NCBI RefSeq assembly: GCF_024802625.1
Contig: NZ_CP103371.1
Location: forward strand, 2,108,001-2,172,000
DNA: 64,000 nt
Origin: Massilia sp. H6
GTDB taxonomy: Bacteria > Pseudomonadota > Gammaproteobacteria > Burkholderiales > Burkholderiaceae_D
Direction of reading: 5' to 3'
Shown here: positions 34,161-42,730 of the stretch, piece after piece
Position numbering within the stretch: the stretch's first letter is position 1
How the letters are laid out: every line of letters starts with the position of its first letter
Notes under the pieces: model-generated
What the model saw: the letters and a program-made list of their open reading frames with translations, nothing else
Database searches by the model: none
What the model was told of the DNA's origin: nothing
Translations under genes and position numbers: made by a program

Positions 34161-35684
34161 ATGCTCGATCAGGAACCTCTCCAGCGCGTTGCCATCCCTT
34201 GCCGTCAGCACCGTGCCTGCCACCGTCAGCAGGGGGCCATTGCCGTCATGGCGGCCGGCTGCCTGCTGCTGATGCTTGCCGTGTGCGGTATCGCTCTCGA
34301 CATCGCCCAGGTCTACAATCGGAACATGGAACTGCAGTCGCTGGCCGACGCCGCCGCGCTGGCGGCGGCGAGCCAGCTTGACGGCACCCAGCAGGGTGTT
34401 TCCAACGCGCTGGACAAGGCGCGCGATGTTGTCGAAGAAGGAAGCAAGACGCTGCGCGTGAAATATGGCGCCACCAAGGTGAACTGGAATGACGCTGCGA
34501 TTTCGTTCGGCAGGTCTGCGGCCACAGATGCCGAATGGTCCGATGCAGCCAGCGCAGCGCAGGCTGCCGCGGGCATGCTGTACGCGCGGGTCGATACCCG
34601 GCCCCTGGGCGACGGGTACGGGCTCGTCAGTACTGTATTCATGCACGTGCTGGCGCCGCAGTCCGGCAACGCGGTGCTGTCGGCGCGTTCGGTCGCGGGG
34701 CGCTCGTCGGTGAACGTCACCCCGCTCGCGGTGTGCGCCATGTCGCCGACTGACCGCGAAGGACGCAGCAATCCCGCCAACGGCAGCACGCCGGCCAATG
34801 TCGAGCTGGTCGAATTCGGCTTTCGGCGCGGCGTCAGCTACGACCTGATGCAGCTCAATTCGAACGGCACCACGCCGGCCCATTTCATCGTCGATCCAGT
34901 GACGCCGCCTGGCGTGCTCGGCTCTGCTGCGCATGTCACGACCAGTGCCGTCGCGCCGTTTGTGTGCAGCGGCACGATGGCAGTTGGGGAACTTACCAGT
35001 GGCAACGTCACGGTAGTTCGCAACTTTCCCCTCGACGAACTTCATGGGGCGCTGAACTCGCGGTTCGGCGACTACTCGAGCGGACTGTGCACCGCCAATG
35101 GCGCACCGCCCGACTTCAATGTCAGGCCCTACCAGTATTCCAGCGGTGTCAGCTGGATGAGCACGCCGCGCAGCGGGCAGGCTGCCCAGTCCTTTTCTGG
35201 AAATGGCAAGCTGCAGACGATCGCCGACCCGAGTCCGCCGCCGGTTGCCGCCACTGCCGCCGCGTATGGCCCCTTGTGGGCCTATGCCCGGGCCGTTCCG
35301 TTCTCGGCATACAGGGCCGGGGTGCCGGAACCGGCGAGCGGCTACACGCCGTTTGCAACCAACACCTGGCCCGCCCTGTACGGTCCGGGCAAGCCGGTTG
35401 CCTCGGGCTATCCGAGCGGCAGTGGGACGCCTTACACGTCCTATGGCGGAAGTTTTTTCATGGCGGCCCCGATGGCGTCGCGGCCGGGCGTGCGGCAGCG
35501 CAGGGTGCTCAATGTCCTGCTGCTGCGCTGTCCAGTGGTTGGCGCCGGCCTGGGGCAGGCCACGGTGGCAGGAATCGGGCGCTTCTTCATGACGGTGCCG
35601 GCAACGACAACCACGCTTGTCGCGGAATTCGCTGGGCTGGCTTCCGAATCGGTGCTGGGCAGGCATGTGGAGCTATACAGATGA
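34161..35684 (+). CDS. TadG-like protein with N-terminal Tad membrane anchor
   Basis: A 507-residue protein. Residues about 24-50 (QGAIAVMAAGCLLLMLAVCGI) form the single hydrophobic segment of the TadE/TadG family. It is followed by ALDIAQVYNRNMELQSLADAAALAAASQLDG, the helix found in TadG proteins, whose Ala-rich AAALAAA block is highly conserved. The remaining 430 residues form a large extracytoplasmic region with many Gly, Ser and Pro residues. TadG-like proteins are minor pseudopilin-like components of Tad (Flp) pilus secretion. No clear Shine-Dalgarno precedes the ATG. The stop overlaps the next tadE-like gene by four bases (ATGA). None of the core Tad genes is in the window. Confidence 0.75.
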   Translation: MLDQEPLQRVAIPCRQHRACHRQQGAIAVMAAGCLLLMLAVCGIALDIAQVYNRNMELQSLADAAALAAASQLDGTQQGVSNALDKARDVVEEGSKTLRVKYGATKVNWNDAAISFGRSAATDAEWSDAASAAQAAAGMLYARVDTRPLGDGYGLVSTVFMHVLAPQSGNAVLSARSVAGRSSVNVTPLAVCAMSPTDREGRSNPANGSTPANVELVEFGFRRGVSYDLMQLNSNGTTPAHFIVDPVTPPGVLGSAAHVTTSAVAPFVCSGTMAVGELTSGNVTVVRNFPLDELHGALNSRFGDYSSGLCTANGAPPDFNVRPYQYSSGVSWMSTPRSGQAAQSFSGNGKLQTIADPSPPPVAATAAAYGPLWAYARAVPFSAYRAGVPEPASGYTPFATNTWPALYGPGKPVASGYPSGSGTPYTSYGGSFFMAAPMASRPGVRQRRVLNVLLLRCPVVGAGLGQATVAGIGRFFMTVPATTTTLVAEFAGLASESVLGRHVELYR

Positions 35685-36163
35685 GCAAACTGTGCAATTG
35701 GCGACGGCGGCATCGAGAAGCGGGGGTGGCAGCCGTCGAACTGGCCCTGTTCATGCCCATGTTGGTTGTCTTGTTCGCGGCGCCCCTATTTTTCGGTCGC
35801 GTCTTCCTGCACTACAGCATGGCCCAGAAAGCTGCGCACGATGCAGTGCGCTTCCTGGCCACCGCACCACGGCGCGATATCATGTGGTACACGGTCGAAG
35901 GCAACGAAATAGGATCCGCAGCGCTGGCGCGCGCCATTGCCCGCGCCGAGTTGGGCGAGGCGAACACCGGCCGCGCACGGCCTGTTATCGACGTCTTTTG
36001 CGACGGCGAGACCTGTGCCGGAAATTCGATCCCCAGCAGGGTTCAGGTCATCGTAACGATGCGCATGGCCGATGTTCTGTTCGACGGACTCACCGGTGCC
36101 TATGCTGGCGATGCTGGGCTCGCAATCCGCGCAGATGTGACGATGGCCTATGCCGGCAAATAA
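35681..36163 (+). CDS. TadE-like pseudopilin, first copy
   Basis: A 160-residue protein with the TadE signature: RRRHREAGVAAVELALFMPM, with the conserved Glu after the Ala-Ala-Val, then a hydrophobic helix to about residue 41. The remainder, up to MADVLFDGLTGAYAG, is a short periplasmic domain with a Cys pair (FCDGETCAG). The helix resembles a type IV pilin helix and is probably processed by a prepilin peptidase, as is known for some TadE proteins. It overlaps the TadG-like gene upstream by four bases and the next tadE-like gene by 14 bases, so the three are co-translated. Confidence 0.78.
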   Translation: MSKLCNWRRRHREAGVAAVELALFMPMLVVLFAAPLFFGRVFLHYSMAQKAAHDAVRFLATAPRRDIMWYTVEGNEIGSAALARAIARAELGEANTGRARPVIDVFCDGETCAGNSIPSRVQVIVTMRMADVLFDGLTGAYAGDAGLAIRADVTMAYAGK

Positions 36164-36749
36164 GCGCTACGGGGTGCCGCCAGGACCGACGAAGCGCCAG
36201 TCAGGCGTGGCAGCGGTCGAATTCGCGCTGGTCGCGGTGCTGTTCTTCACCTTCGTGTTTGGTATCGTCGAAGTCGCCCGGGCAATGTATGTGTTCAATA
36301 CCCTGCAGGAAGTGACCCGGCGCGCCGCGCGCGACGCGGCCAACACCGACTTTCGCGACGCCGCCGCGCTGGCGCTGGTGCGGCAACGGGCAGTGTTCCG
36401 CACGGCGCCGGGTGCCTTGCTGCTGGCCGATCCGGTCAGCGATGCCTACATCCGGATCGACTACCTTGCGATCCAGCGCGGCCTGGAGGGCAGCCAGACC
36501 ATGCTGCCGATTGCCGACGCGAATCTGCCGGCATCCGCGGCCGAGAATCGGCGCCTGTGCCTGGCCGACCCGAACGACGCCCAATGCATCCGGCTGGTCC
36601 GGGTCCGGGTTTGCATGCCCGGCGAGGACGGCTGCGCGCGTGCGCAGTTCCGGACCATGCTTGCCTTCGTCGAATTGCCCCTGTCTTTACACAGTGCGAC
36701 CACCATCGTCGCGGCTGAATCGCTGGGCGAGATTCCCGGCGCCCCGTAG
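36150..36749 (+). CDS. TadE-like pseudopilin, second copy
   Basis: A 199-residue protein with the same layout as the preceding gene: QSGVAAVEFALVAVLFFTFVF gives the AAVEF motif and the hydrophobic helix, then EVARAMYVFNTLQEVTRRAARDAA, the helix typical of TadE. The extracytoplasmic part has four Cys (RLCLADPNDAQC and CMPGEDGC), suggesting disulfides. It is the last of the tadG-tadE-tadE trio. The next gene begins after 195 bases in which I see no clear signal. Confidence 0.8.
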   Translation: MPANKRYGVPPGPTKRQSGVAAVEFALVAVLFFTFVFGIVEVARAMYVFNTLQEVTRRAARDAANTDFRDAAALALVRQRAVFRTAPGALLLADPVSDAYIRIDYLAIQRGLEGSQTMLPIADANLPASAAENRRLCLADPNDAQCIRLVRVRVCMPGEDGCARAQFRTMLAFVELPLSLHSATTIVAAESLGEIPGAP

Positions 36750-36944
36750 GCAGGCCTGGTCACGCGCGCCGCCGCTGCCCGCCAGCCTTGCGTCCCGGAT
36801 AGGACAGGATAGTCACGGTGATGCCCACGATCGACACGAGTCCGGTGTTCAAAACTCGGTAAGTCTGCATTGGAAACGTGCGTATCTGGTACAGTTCGCT
36901 GTGGGCGGCGCACATGGCGCAACCCCTGACCATGACGGACGTTT

Positions 36945-38879
36945 ATGCCTGCTGCCCCCTTGCCACCGGACGAACTTGACCGGCTGTCGCTGCTCGACGC
37001 ACTCGACCTGCTCGATACCCCCCCCGAACCCGTATTCGACCGCGTCACCCGTCTGGCGAGCCACATGCTCGGGGTGCCGATGGCGCTGTTTTCGCTGGTC
37101 GACGCCGACCGCCAGTGGTTCAAGTCGCGCGTCGGGCTGGACGTCGTGCAGACCCCGCGCGAGCACGCCTTTTGCGCGCACGCGATTGGCATGTCCGAGC
37201 CGCTGGTCGTGACCGATGCGCAGCACGACGAGCGCTTCAGCGGCAACCCGCTGGTCGATGGCGCGCCCCATATTCGCTTCTACGCCGGGGTGCCGATCCG
37301 CACCAGTGCCGGGCTGGCGATCGGCACGCTGTGCGCGCTTGACACCCGGCCGCGCGAACTGAGCCCCGCAGAAGCCGAGATACTGGAAGACCTGGCCGCG
37401 ATCCTGACGAAAGAAGTGCAGTATCGCGAGCGCCTGACGCTGGCGCGCGACCAGCTGCGGCGCTCGAACGATGTGCTGGGCGCAAGCGACGCGCGCTTTC
37501 GCACCATCTTCGATATCGCCAGCGTCGGAATCGCGCTGGTGGCGCCAGGCGGCGGCTGGATCCGGGTCAACGCAGCGCTGTGCGACATCGTCGGCTATTC
37601 CGAAGAAGAACTGCTCGGCCGCACCTACAAGGACATCACCCACCCGGATGACCTCGCGCTGGATGTGGCCCTGCTGCAGTCGATGCATCGCGGCGAGATC
37701 AACCAGTATCAGCTCGAGAAGCGCTACATCCGCAAGGACGGGAGCGCGGTCTGGGTCAACCTGAACGTGTCGCCCAAGCGCAACGAGCAGGGCGACATCG
37801 AATACCATGTCGCCCTGATCAAGGATATCGAAGCGCGGAAACGGGCGCAGGAAGGCATTGCGGCGCTCAACGCCGACCTCGAGCGCCGCGTGGCCGAACG
37901 CACCGCCGAGCTGCAGCAAGCCAATCAACAATTGCTCGATGCCGCAGAACGCGAGCGCATCGTGCAAGCAGAACTGCGCGCACGCGAAGCCGAGATCCGT
38001 AGCGTCGTCGAGAACGCCAACGACGCCTATATCGGGATGGACGAGGCAGGCGTCGTCACCGCCTGGAACCGCCAGGCCGAGAAAACCTTCGGCTGGTCGT
38101 CTGGCGAGGCGCTCGGCCAGCCCCTGGAACACTTGATCATTCCGCTCGACTTCCACGAGCGCCACCGCAACGGCATGCGGCGCTACCTGGAAACCGGCGT
38201 GGCCACGATCGTCGACCAGCGCCTCGAGCTGCCGGCCCGGCGGCGCGACGGCAGCACGCTGACGGTCGAGGTGCGTATCCGCGCGCTCGACGTCAATGGT
38301 CGCATCATGTTCAGCGCCTTCCTGCACGACATCACGCAGCGCAAGCAGGAGCAGGCCCAGCGCGAGTACGAAAGCCGGCACGACATCCTGACCGGCTTGC
38401 TGAACCGGCGCGCGCTGATGGAAGCGGTGCCGCTGGCGCAGGCACGTTCCAGCCGCAGCGGCAAGACCGTCGGCATGCTCTTCATCGACCTCGACGGCTT
38501 CAAGGCAGTCAACGATTCGCATGGCCACGAAGCGGGCGATACCTTGTTGCGGGTGATTGCCGAGCGGCTGCGGCAAGGCGTGCGCAAGACCGACAGCGTA
38601 TTTCGGCTCTCCGGCGACGAATTCACGGTGCTGCTCGAAGAAATGGCTGACACCTTCGACGATGCCCACGCCGTGGCCGAGAAGCTTATCGCGAGCATCT
38701 CCGAGCCGGTGGAACTGCCGGGCCGCGCGGTGCGCGTGCGCGCCAGCGTCGGCATCGCCCTCGACTTCTCCGGCTCGGTGCGCACTCCGGACGAGCTGCT
38801 CAAAGAGGCCGACAACTTCATGTACCAGGCCAAGAAGGCCGGGCGCGGACGCGTGTGCTCGGCCAAGCGAGCCTGCTGA
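36945..38879 (+). CDS. GAF-PAS-PAS sensor diguanylate cyclase
   Basis: A 644-residue soluble protein that would make cyclic di-GMP. A GAF domain (about 15-165) carries the common opening RLSLLDALDLLDTPPEPVFDR. PAS domains follow at about 180-305 (FDIASVGIALVAPGGGW) and 350-470 (NANDAYIGMDEAG), separated by a coiled coil. The cyclase domain starts at HDILTGLLNRRAL. The active-site loop reads SGDEF (residues 556-560) instead of GGDEF, a variant found in active cyclases. An RxxD inhibitory site (RKTD) sits five residues before it. The metal-binding Asp of LFIDLDGFK is kept. No EAL domain is present. It is monocistronic, with a terminator 115 bases downstream. Confidence 0.92.
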   Translation: MPAAPLPPDELDRLSLLDALDLLDTPPEPVFDRVTRLASHMLGVPMALFSLVDADRQWFKSRVGLDVVQTPREHAFCAHAIGMSEPLVVTDAQHDERFSGNPLVDGAPHIRFYAGVPIRTSAGLAIGTLCALDTRPRELSPAEAEILEDLAAILTKEVQYRERLTLARDQLRRSNDVLGASDARFRTIFDIASVGIALVAPGGGWIRVNAALCDIVGYSEEELLGRTYKDITHPDDLALDVALLQSMHRGEINQYQLEKRYIRKDGSAVWVNLNVSPKRNEQGDIEYHVALIKDIEARKRAQEGIAALNADLERRVAERTAELQQANQQLLDAAERERIVQAELRAREAEIRSVVENANDAYIGMDEAGVVTAWNRQAEKTFGWSSGEALGQPLEHLIIPLDFHERHRNGMRRYLETGVATIVDQRLELPARRRDGSTLTVEVRIRALDVNGRIMFSAFLHDITQRKQEQAQREYESRHDILTGLLNRRALMEAVPLAQARSSRSGKTVGMLFIDLDGFKAVNDSHGHEAGDTLLRVIAERLRQGVRKTDSVFRLSGDEFTVLLEEMADTFDDAHAVAEKLIASISEPVELPGRAVRVRASVGIALDFSGSVRTPDELLKEADNFMYQAKKAGRGRVCSAKRAC

Positions 38880-38993
38880 CGGTGCAAGGCATCGGCCTGC
38901 AATCTGGCCAGAAGCGTGGCGCGCACGTGCGTATCATGCGGGGTGGGTAGGCCGGCCTCTTATTTTGGTCGTATCGCGTAAATATCGCTCACA

Positions 38994-39019
38994 AGCCCAG
39001 CCTTTTGGGCTATATTTTT
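38994..39019 (+). terminator. Terminator after the GAF-PAS diguanylate cyclase
   Basis: AGCCCA and TGGGCT pair around a six-base loop and are followed by ATATTTTT. It lies in the 235-base gap before the hybrid kinase gene. A TTGATA-AG-TATCAA palindrome overlaps its end (39018-39031). Confidence 0.7.
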
Positions 39020-39114
39020 GATAAGTATCAAATCACGGCAGCATCTTGGCAGCAGCAGGGAGCTTGGGCAGGCACAGCACGATTCCATCGGTCCGCATTC
39101 CATCGGGATGACAC

Positions 39115-41844
39115 ATGCGATACGGTGTTCTGGCAGAACCAGCAGATCTCGCGAAGCACCCCCCCACCCGGCGACAGCTGCGCACTGTCCTAGGCGTCCT
39201 CGTTTTCCTCGCAGTGGTGTTCGGCATGCTGGCGCCGTTTGCCAGCATGCCGCTGCCATCGGCTCCCGCATTCGTACCGATCTTCCAGTCGATGCTCATC
39301 AGCAGCAACGTGTTGATCGGCATCCTGCTGCTCGGCCATGTACACACCAGCCGCTCCTGGTCGCTCGGCATCCTGACGCTGGGCTATCTGTTCACGGCGC
39401 TGATGGCGCTGGCGCACATGCTGACCTATCCTGGCCTGTTCTCGGCTGGTGGCGTGCTGGGTGGGAACGGCCAGACCACGCCGTGGCTGTTCGTGTTCTG
39501 GCATGCGCTGTTCCCGCTGTTCGTGCTGGCCTACACCGGCAACTACCGGCGTCCGCTGCCGCCGCATTTCATCCGGGTCGGGCTGCTGCTCGCCACGCTG
39601 TTCGTGGCCTTGCTGGTGCTGGCCTGCACCGCCGGCGTGCGCTACCTGCCGGCGCTGGTGGCGGCTGGCCAGTACCTCGATACCCAGCGCTGGGTCGGGC
39701 TGGCGATCCTGGGCTTGCCGCTGCTGGCCCTGTGGAAGCTTGGTACCAAGCAGCCGCGCGCGGTACTCGACGCCTGGCTGATCGTGGCCATGACCGCCTG
39801 GGTCTTCGAGATTTTGCTGACCTGCGTGCTCAACAGCGGGAGCTACGACCTGGGTTATTACGCGGGCCGGCTGTATGGCCTGGCGGCCTCGCTGTTCGTT
39901 CTCGGCGCGGTCGCCATCGATAACATTGCGCTGCACGCGCGCCTGCGCGATACCTTCGAAGAGATGATCGAAACGCGCGCCCGGGCCCAATGGCAAAGCC
40001 TGCTCGGTTCGGTGCTGCAGCAGTTGCCCGACGGGGTCGTGATCGTCGATGCGGGCGGCCGCTGCATGATGGCGAACGACCAGGCTACGCGCATCGCCGC
40101 GCGCTTCGCCCACGCCAGCAAGGGCGGCCTGGGCAGGGAGCACGGTCCCGAGGCCATGCTGGCGCTGATCGGCGAGCCGGTGCGGCGGGCCATCGACGGG
40201 GTGCCGTTTCGCGGGGCGATGTTGGAGAGCGTCGGCGAGGACGGTCGCCGCATGTTTACGGTCAGCGGAGCGCCTCTGCGCGAGGGCGCCTCCGAGCTGG
40301 CGGCGGCCGTGATCGTTCTTGATGACATCACCGAACGCAGCGCAGCCAGCGTGGCGCTGGCGCGGGCGCTCGACCAGGCCAGGTACCTGATCGAGAACAC
40401 ACCGCTGGCGGTCATCGAATGGGACCGCGATTTCGTCATCCGCCTGTGGAACCGGCGCGCCGAGGAGCTGTTCGGCTGGAGCGCGGCGCAAGCGATAGGC
40501 CAGCGCATCGACGGCCTGCCGGTGATCCACGAAGACGATGCCGGCAAGGTGGCAATGACGATGGGGCGCCTGATCGACTCGGCTGCGAAATACGTCAAGT
40601 CGAGCAACCGCAACCGCACCCGCGATGGCCGCACCTTGCGCTGCGAGTGGTACAACTCGGTGCTCTACGACGAGCAGGGCGAAATCGACAAGGTGTTCTC
40701 GCTGGTGCTGGACGTGAGCGAGCGCGAGGAGGCGATGGACCGGCTGACCGAAGCCGACCGCCGCAAGGACGTGTATATCGCGACGCTGGCGCACGAACTG
40801 CGCAACCCGCTGGCGCCGATCGCCAACGCGGCCTCGCTGCTGCGCTCCAAGCAACTGGCGCCCGAACGCATCGAATGGATCGCCGCCATGATCGGCCGCC
40901 AGACGGCACAGATGTCGCGCCTGCTGGACGACTTGCTGGACGTGTCGCGCATTAGTCGCGGCAAGATCGAATTGCGGCGCGCGCCGCTCGAACTGGGGCG
41001 GCTGGTACGCGAAACCCTGCAAAGCAGCATGCCGCTGGTCGAAGCCGGCCGCCACCAGGTGGCGCTGGAGGTGTGCGAGGAGCCGCTCTGGGTCGATGGC
41101 GACGCGATGCGCCTGACCCAGGTGCTGGCCAATTTGATCAACAACGCCGCCAAGTACACGCCACCGGCCGGCCAGATCGAGATCAGCCTGACGCGCGAGG
41201 GCAGCGAGGCGCAGGTGCAGGTGCGCGACAACGGCATCGGTATCGAGCCCGAGATGCTGGGGCGGGTATTCGGCGCTTTCGTGCAGGTCAGCAGCGCCAG
41301 CCACCTGGCCCAGGGTGGGCTCGGGATCGGTTTATCGCTGGCCAAGGGACTGGTGGAGCTGCAGGGCGGGAGCATCGAGGCCTACAGCGCCGGACCGGGC
41401 CGGGGATCGAGCTTCACCGTGCGCCTGGCGCTGGTCGCGCGTCCGGAAGCGCCGGGCACGGTGGCTGCCGCCGGCAGCGCCATCGCCAAGCTGTGCAAGA
41501 CCATCCTGATCGCCGACGACAATGTCGACGCGGCCGATTCGCTGGCGTGGTTGCTGCGCTCGGAAGGCGCAACGGTGGAGGTCGTGCATGACGGCGCCAG
41601 CGCACTACGGATGTACAACGAACGCCCGGCCGACATCGCGGTGCTCGACCTGGGCATGCCGGAAATGGACGGGCTGGAAGTGGCGGCGGTGCTGTCGCAC
41701 CGTTCGCCGCGTCCCTATATGGTGGCGGTCACCGGACGCGGGCGCCAGGAAGACCGCGCCGCTTCGCTGGCGGCCGGGTTCGACGAGCATTTCACCAAGC
41801 CGCTCGCCCCGCAAGAACTGATCGACCTGCTGCGCAGGCTGTAG
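39115..41844 (+). CDS. Membrane-bound hybrid histidine kinase (multi-pass sensor, PAS, HisKA, HATPase, REC)
   Basis: A 909-residue protein. The N-terminal 270 residues hold seven or eight transmembrane segments and look like a MASE-type integral membrane sensor (possibly MASE4). PAS domains follow at about 300-400 and 415-545. The HisKA motif LAHELRNPLAPIAN has the phospho-accepting His near residue 560. The HATPase domain has LANLINNAAKYT and GGLGIGLSLAKGLVELQGG. A C-terminal receiver (about 798-909) carries Asp in VLDLGMPEMDG near 844 and the conserved Lys in FTKPLAP. The receiver being on the kinase, and no output gene adjoining it, suggests a phosphorelay to an unlinked partner. The signal is unknown. 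Confidence 0.92.
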   Translation: MRYGVLAEPADLAKHPPTRRQLRTVLGVLVFLAVVFGMLAPFASMPLPSAPAFVPIFQSMLISSNVLIGILLLGHVHTSRSWSLGILTLGYLFTALMALAHMLTYPGLFSAGGVLGGNGQTTPWLFVFWHALFPLFVLAYTGNYRRPLPPHFIRVGLLLATLFVALLVLACTAGVRYLPALVAAGQYLDTQRWVGLAILGLPLLALWKLGTKQPRAVLDAWLIVAMTAWVFEILLTCVLNSGSYDLGYYAGRLYGLAASLFVLGAVAIDNIALHARLRDTFEEMIETRARAQWQSLLGSVLQQLPDGVVIVDAGGRCMMANDQATRIAARFAHASKGGLGREHGPEAMLALIGEPVRRAIDGVPFRGAMLESVGEDGRRMFTVSGAPLREGASELAAAVIVLDDITERSAASVALARALDQARYLIENTPLAVIEWDRDFVIRLWNRRAEELFGWSAAQAIGQRIDGLPVIHEDDAGKVAMTMGRLIDSAAKYVKSSNRNRTRDGRTLRCEWYNSVLYDEQGEIDKVFSLVLDVSEREEAMDRLTEADRRKDVYIATLAHELRNPLAPIANAASLLRSKQLAPERIEWIAAMIGRQTAQMSRLLDDLLDVSRISRGKIELRRAPLELGRLVRETLQSSMPLVEAGRHQVALEVCEEPLWVDGDAMRLTQVLANLINNAAKYTPPAGQIEISLTREGSEAQVQVRDNGIGIEPEMLGRVFGAFVQVSSASHLAQGGLGIGLSLAKGLVELQGGSIEAYSAGPGRGSSFTVRLALVARPEAPGTVAAAGSAIAKLCKTILIADDNVDAADSLAWLLRSEGATVEVVHDGASALRMYNERPADIAVLDLGMPEMDGLEVAAVLSHRSPRPYMVAVTGRGRQEDRAASLAAGFDEHFTKPLAPQELIDLLRRL

Positions 41845-41859
41845 TGCGCAAGGCCAGGA

Positions 41860-41973
41860 TCACTGCTGGCGGCTTTTCTCTTCTTTCTTGACCTTTTTGG
41901 CTTCCTTTTTTTCCTTCATGGTCTTGGCAGGTTCTTTCTTGGTGGTTTTCTTTGCATCCTGGCTTTTACTCAT
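41860..41973 (-). CDS. Very small Lys/Glu-rich protein (37 residues)
   Basis: A 37-residue ORF beginning MSKSQDAKKTTKKEPAKTMK and ending KKVKKEEKSRQQ. More than a third of the residues are lysine. A GGAG ribosome-binding site lies eight bases before the ATG, which supports translation. Small basic proteins of this sort are common in Proteobacteria and may bind RNA, DNA or ribosomes, but no function is established. It sits alone between the hybrid kinase and the next rightward gene, on the opposite strand to both. It was found by reading the minus strand and is below usual ORF-length cut-offs. Confidence 0.6.
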   Translation of the reverse strand: MSKSQDAKKTTKKEPAKTMKEKKEAKKVKKEEKSRQQ

Positions 41974-42120
41974 TGCATGACTCCGGTGAATTATTCAAAC
42001 AAGGGACGATCTCTCTGGTGCACTGAATATACAGGAAGGCGCGCATGCTGGAAGGCCCTTTAGGGGTGCCGCCGCAGCCTTAATGCATGGGGTTTTTTAC
42101 AACACTGGCATCTTGATAAA

Positions 42121-42149
42121 TTGCAAGCCTGTAAAGTGACTGTTAGTAT
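42121..42149 (+). promoter_or_regulatory. Promoter before the 133-residue hypothetical gene
   Basis: TTGCAA and TAGTAT are exactly 17 bases apart and lie 30 bases before the gene start at 42179. The match to the sigma70 consensus is moderate, but position and spacing are good. Confidence 0.45.
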
Positions 42150-42178
42150 TCTTCAGCATATTGACAAGGAGCTAAGCG

Positions 42179-42580
42179 ATGGAGATGCTCTCCCGCCTGT
42201 TCGGACCCCGCCGCAGGAAAAACCAGGAAGAGATCGCCGCGCGCGCCGCCCAGATCATCGGCCATGTGCTGTTCGACGTGGGCGTGGACCGCTTCTTCAA
42301 TGGTACCGTCCAACTCGACCGCCAGTTCCGCCTGCGCTTCTACGCCGCGCCGCCGCACGCATCGAGCGAGACCCTGGTCAGTATCGCCGTGCACGAACTC
42401 GACGAGGCGCGCATGTTTCGCCATCATGTCGCCGGTACCCGGCTCGACAGCGCGGCCGTGGGCCGTCATACGCCCTTTCTGGCCGATGGCCTGATGCGCG
42501 AAATGCGCGCCCGTTCGCCTGCCTTGCGCGCGCTGCCGGCGGCGCGCAGCAGCAAGGCCTGGCCACTAGTCGCCGGCTGA
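42179..42580 (+). CDS. Hypothetical protein, 133 residues
   Basis: An ORF with an AAGGAG ribosome-binding site eight bases before the ATG and a plausible promoter upstream, so it is probably real. The protein starts with a basic stretch (RLFGPRRRKNQEE) and then an amphipathic region, AARAAQIIGHVLFDVGVDRFFNG; no membrane helix or signal peptide is visible. The C-terminal half is rich in Arg and Ala. I recognise no family. It precedes the Pat-like acetyltransferase gene by 150 bases on the same strand, but an operon link is uncertain. Confidence 0.6.
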   Translation: MEMLSRLFGPRRRKNQEEIAARAAQIIGHVLFDVGVDRFFNGTVQLDRQFRLRFYAAPPHASSETLVSIAVHELDEARMFRHHVAGTRLDSAAVGRHTPFLADGLMREMRARSPALRALPAARSSKAWPLVAG

Positions 42581-42730
42581 TCGGTGCGGTGCGCGCCGCC
42601 TTGCGAAGCGGCGCTATGCTTGTTACCTGGGGCCCATCCGGGCCTGGGTTCACCGACCAAGAAAGCAAAGCGCCATGGTGCCAGCGATCCGCCCCGTCTC
42701 TCACTGCCGATTGGCATCCGGGAGCACCGC

